Part shown: positions 5,129-7,468 of the stretch, one piece after another
How the letters are laid out: every line of letters begins with the position of its first letter
How positions within the stretch are numbered: the first letter of the stretch is position 1
Source of the DNA: Clostridia bacterium
Lineage (GTDB): Bacteria; Bacillota; Clostridia; Christensenellales; CAG-1252
Direction: 5' to 3'
Assembly (NCBI GenBank): GCA_017455385.1
Contig: JAFTBD010000106.1
Location: forward strand, 1-7,468
DNA: 7,468 bases
Position numbers and translations under genes: made by a program
The notes under the pieces: generated by a model
Seen by the model: only the letters and a program-made list of their open reading frames with translations
Told to the model about the DNA's origin: nothing
Databases searched by the model: none

Positions 5129-6774
5129 AAAGCGATATCGAAATAGCGAGAGAATGCACGCTGCGCCCCATCGGGGAGATCGCGGCGAAGCTCGGGCTGA
5201 CGGAAGACGACGTCGAACTCTACGGCAAATATAAGGCGAAAGTGACGGCGCGCCCCGGCGCGAAGAAAGGGAAACTCATCCTCGTCACCGCCATCAATCC
5301 CACCCCGCTCGGAGAGGGGAAGACCACGGTGTCCATCGGCTTGGCGGACGCATTCACCCTGATGGGGAAGAAGTGCGCGCTGGCGCTTCGCGAGCCCTCG
5401 CTCGGCCCCGTATTCGGCATCAAGGGCGGCGCCACGGGCGGCGGTTACAGCCAAGTGCTCCCGATGGAGGATATCAACCTGCATTTCACGGGCGACCTCC
5501 ACGCCATCACGGCGGCGAATAACCTCTTGGCGGCGCTCATCGACAACCACATCAAGTTCGGCAACGAGAAGAAGATCAAGGTCATCTCTTTCCGTCGCGC
5601 GATGGATATGAACGAGCGTTCCCTCCGCAAGATCATTCTTTGCGCGAAGGGCGGCGCGGACGGCGAACCGCACGAGGGCGGTTTCGACATCACGGCGGCG
5701 AGCGAAGTGATGACGACACTCTGCCTCGCGGAGAACGTCACCGATCTGAAACGGCGTCTCGCCGCGATCATCGTCGGCTATGACGAGGACGGCAAAGCCG
5801 TCACCTGCGGCGACCTCGGCGCCGAGGAAGCGATGGCGATCCTTCTGAAAGACGCGGTCAAGCCTAATTTGGTGCAGACCATCGGCGGCACCCCCGCCTT
5901 CATCCACGGCGGACCTTTCGCGAATATCGCGCACGGGTGCAATAGCGTCATCGCCACCAAGACGGCGCTCTCCCTTTCCGACATCACCGTGACGGAAGCG
6001 GGCTTCGGCGCGGATCTCGGCGCGGAGAAATTCCTCGACATCAAGTGTCGCAAAGCGGGGCTGAAACCCGCCGCGGTGGTGCTGGTCGCCACCGTTCGTG
6101 CGCTGAAATATAATGGCGGCGTGGACAAGTCGAACCTCACGGCGGAAGACATTCCCGCCCTCGAAAAGGGCATCGTGAACCTCGGTGCGCACGTGGATAA
6201 CCTCACGAAGGTATTCGGCGTGCCCCTCGTGGTGTCTATCAACAAGTTCGCGACGGACACCGACACGGAGATCGCTTTCGTGCAGAAATACTGCGCGGAA
6301 AAGGGCGTCAAAGCGGTGGTGAACGAGTGTTTCCTGAAAGGCGGCGAAGGCGCCCTTGCCCTCGCAGACGCCGTGCTCGAAGCGAGTGCGAAAGACTACG
6401 ACCTCGCCTATACCTATGAGCTCACCGATCCCCTGAAAGTCAAGATCGAGAAGGTGGGGAAGCGCATCTACGGCGCGGCGGAAGTGACCTTCTCCGACGT
6501 AGCGGCGGCGAAACTCGCGGCGGCGGAAGAGCAGGGCTACGGCAGCTACCCTGTCTGTATCGCGAAGACGCAATACTCCCTGTCCCCCGACCAAAAGGCG
6601 CTCGGGCGTCCGACGGGATTTACCTTCCCCGTCACCGACGTCACGGTGCGCGGAGGCGCGGGCTTCGTGGTGGTGGAATGCGGCTCGGTGATGCTGATGC
6701 CCGGACTGCCGAAAGAGCCCAATGCTTACAAGATGACGATATCCGAAGACGGCGTGATAGACGGGCTGTCTTAA
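5125..6774 (+). CDS. fhs: Formate-tetrahydrofolate ligase
   Basis: This cytoplasmic enzyme joins formate to tetrahydrofolate using ATP to make 10-formyltetrahydrofolate. It serves purine and formyl-methionine synthesis and, in acetogens, the methyl branch of the Wood-Ljungdahl pathway. The 549 residues are close to the usual ~555-560. The N-terminus (IARECTLRPIGEIA) is typical. The ATP-binding P-loop PTPLGEGKTT is at residues 59-68, with K66. The glycine-rich segment from E90 (EPSLGPVFGIKGGATGGGYS) is almost invariant in the family. The C-terminal part ends in the expected MLMPGLPKEPNAYKM segment. The chosen ATG 5125 has GGAGG six bases upstream and overlaps the acetyltransferase stop. No partner folate gene (folD, fchA) lies in the window. 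The TAA stop sits inside the first of four heptamer repeats, and no terminator follows closely. Confidence 0.97.
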   Translation: MKSDIEIARECTLRPIGEIAAKLGLTEDDVELYGKYKAKVTARPGAKKGKLILVTAINPTPLGEGKTTVSIGLADAFTLMGKKCALALREPSLGPVFGIKGGATGGGYSQVLPMEDINLHFTGDLHAITAANNLLAALIDNHIKFGNEKKIKVISFRRAMDMNERSLRKIILCAKGGADGEPHEGGFDITAASEVMTTLCLAENVTDLKRRLAAIIVGYDEDGKAVTCGDLGAEEAMAILLKDAVKPNLVQTIGGTPAFIHGGPFANIAHGCNSVIATKTALSLSDITVTEAGFGADLGAEKFLDIKCRKAGLKPAAVVLVATVRALKYNGGVDKSNLTAEDIPALEKGIVNLGAHVDNLTKVFGVPLVVSINKFATDTDTEIAFVQKYCAEKGVKAVVNECFLKGGEGALALADAVLEASAKDYDLAYTYELTDPLKVKIEKVGKRIYGAAEVTFSDVAAAKLAAAEEQGYGSYPVCIAKTQYSLSPDQKALGRPTGFTFPVTDVTVRGGAGFVVVECGSVMLMPGLPKEPNAYKMTISEDGVIDGLS

Positions 6775-6800
6775 TGCGGAATGCGGAATGCGGAATGCGG
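6773..6800 (+). repeat. Four perfect AATGCGG heptamers
   Basis: Four uninterrupted 7-bp units begin inside the TAA stop of fhs. They run directly into the TGAATTG hairpin array. Confidence 0.9.
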
Positions 6801-6805
6801 AATTA

Positions 6806-6894
6806 GCGCTGACGCGCAATGAATTGCGGCTATGCCGCGTGAATTGTCTTCGGCATGAATTGACCTTACGGTCATGAATTGCGACTGCGTCGCG
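6806..6894 (+). repeat. TGAATTG hairpin array, copy 2
   Basis: TGAATTG linkers start at 6820, 6840, 6856 and 6875 (spacing 20, 16, 19). Hairpins: GCGGC-TAT-GCCGC (6826-6838), TGTC-TTC-GGCA (6845-6855, one G-T pair), TGACC-TTAC-GGTCA (6861-6874) and GCGAC-TGC-GTCGC (6881-6893). It opens with the same GCGCTGACGCGCAATGAATT as copy 1. Part of that opening, GCGCTGACGCG, recurs alone at 6995-7005. Confidence 0.82.
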
Positions 6895-6914
6895 GTGTGG
6901 TAACGCTTCGCTTT

Positions 6915-6935
6915 AATTAGGAATTAGGAATTAGG
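6915..6935 (+). repeat. Three perfect AATTAGG heptamers
   Basis: Three exact 7-bp units follow the hairpin array. They differ from the 6773-6800 unit at two positions per heptamer (TA in place of GC). Confidence 0.88.
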
Positions 6936-6960
6936 AATGAAGGTTGCGCCGTAGGCGAGA

Positions 6961-6988
6961 GTGGAGAGTGGAAAGTGGAGAGTGGAGT
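6961..6988 (+). repeat. Four GTGGAGA-type heptamers
   Basis: GTGGAGA, GTGGAAA, GTGGAGA, GTGGAGT: a third 7-bp tandem repeat. Read from GGA, its units fit the same GGARNNN form as the other two runs. Confidence 0.85.
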
Positions 6989-7018
6989 TGCGGAGCGCTG
7001 ACGCGAACATATAAGATC

Positions 7019-7141
7019 GTCATCCTGTACCGAAGCGAAGCGTAGGTCCGCGTAGAGCCGCAGGCGAATAGCGAGCAAAGTCGAAGGATCTCATCCGATT
7101 TTAGCACAAGGTAGAGATCCCTCGAGACACCTCGGGATGAC
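7019..7141. repeat. Nested REP-like palindromic element
   Basis: The outer ends GTCATCC (7019-7025) and GGATGAC (7135-7141) are perfect inverted repeats. Inside, 7081-7092 pairs with 7114-7125 over 12 bases with one mismatch around a 21-base loop. GAAGCGAAGCG and GCGAGCAAAGTCGAAGGATC are of a kind common in dispersed intergenic repeats of many bacteria. No coding content is supported. Confidence 0.65.
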
Positions 7142-7165
7142 AAAATAAAAGAAAGCGGAGATAAG
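7137..7165 (+). promoter_or_regulatory. Possible weak promoter for glnS
   Basis: ATGACA (7137-7142), 17 bases, then GATAAG (7160-7165). The -35 overlaps the right end of the palindromic element. A weaker alternative is TTGCGG (6988-6993), 16 bases, TATAAG (7010-7015). Neither is strong, so the true start may be elsewhere. Confidence 0.3.
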
Positions 7166-7186
7166 ATCCGCACAAGGAAATATAGA

Positions 7187-7468
7187 ATGGAAAACACGAA
7201 TTTTATTGAAGAGATCATCGAGAAAGAGCTTGCCGAAGGCAAGGTGAAGACGGTCGTGACCCGTTTCCCGCCCGAACCGAACGGCTACCTGCACGTCGGA
7301 CACGCGAAGAGCCTCGCCATCAATTTCGGCATGAAGCGGAAATATAACGGCGCGTGCAACCTGCGTTTCGACGACACCAACCCCACGAAGGAAGACGTCG
7401 AGTACGTGAATTCCATCAAGGAGGATATCAAGTGGCTCGGATTCGAGTGGGCTAACGAGTTCTACGCC
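7187..7468 (+). CDS. glnS: Glutaminyl-tRNA synthetase, N-terminal part
   Basis: The first 94 codons of a class I aminoacyl-tRNA synthetase that attaches glutamine to tRNA-Gln; the gene runs off the right edge. Residues 26-42 contain the GlnRS/GluRS signature RFPPEPNGYLHVGHAKS, with HVGH (36-39) as the ATP-binding HIGH motif. NLRFDDTNP, EDVEYVNSIKEDI and WLGFEW follow as in bacterial GlnRS rather than typical bacterial GluRS. The start has AAGGAAA (7174-7180) six bases before the ATG. Many Firmicutes make Gln-tRNA by amidation through GatCAB instead, so this gene suggests direct charging here. No T-box leader is visible; the upstream sequence is repeat material. Confidence 0.95.
   Translation, partial: MENTNFIEEIIEKELAEGKVKTVVTRFPPEPNGYLHVGHAKSLAINFGMKRKYNGACNLRFDDTNPTKEDVEYVNSIKEDIKWLGFEWANEFYA

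Noticed and set aside
5122..6819. Long minus-strand open frame (565 codons)
   Set aside because: It lies opposite fhs, which has unmistakable family motifs. The frame is a product of high GC and biased codon use, and its translation is low-complexity R/H/E-rich.
6989..7186. T-box riboswitch upstream of glnS
   Set aside because: No specifier stem or TGGN anti-terminator bulge was found; the stretch is the nested palindrome plus a short leader.

Overview
The window reads as a stretch of chromosome from an uncultured, Clostridia-like Firmicute. This is an inference from GC-rich, ordinary bacterial coding sequence, AT-rich intergenic promoters with intact TATAAT boxes, purine-rich ribosome binding sites, and a monofunctional formate-tetrahydrofolate ligase. 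No rRNA, tRNA, CRISPR array, transposase or phage gene is visible. All supported genes lie on the + strand.

Layout. Positions 1-352 hold the tail of an upstream transcription unit (no gene can be assigned), a strong intrinsic terminator, a folded inverted-repeat element and a promoter. A small AT-rich gene for a two-helix membrane protein (353-859) follows. It is bracketed by two direct copies of a ~34-bp repeat. Positions 860-1264 carry no convincing gene, only palindromes and repeat-like sequence. A second promoter (1265-1293) drives a two-gene operon: a five-helix membrane protein with a calcineurin/purple-acid-phosphatase-type metallophosphoesterase domain (1323-2942), then a cytoplasmic GH27 glycosidase fused at its C-terminus to a rhodanese domain (2963-4456). 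After a repeat-filled intergenic region, a third, near-consensus promoter (4695-4724) drives a small GNAT acetyltransferase (4751-5128) overlapping by four bases formate-tetrahydrofolate ligase, fhs (5125-6774). A second repeat-filled region (6775-7141) precedes the start of glutaminyl-tRNA synthetase, glnS (7187 to the window edge).

The genes do not form one pathway. fhs feeds one-carbon units into folate metabolism, glnS charges tRNA, and the phosphoesterase/glycosidase pair may act on a phosphorylated or glycosylated substrate, but nothing fixes what it is.

The most unusual material is the GH27-rhodanese fusion and the intergenic repeat system. The latter combines arrays of small hairpins separated by TGAATTG linkers, heptanucleotide tandem repeats of general form GGARNNN, and a nested REP-like palindrome. 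Two copies of the hairpin array keep almost the same unit spacing (20/16/20 and 20/16/19) although some stems differ in sequence.
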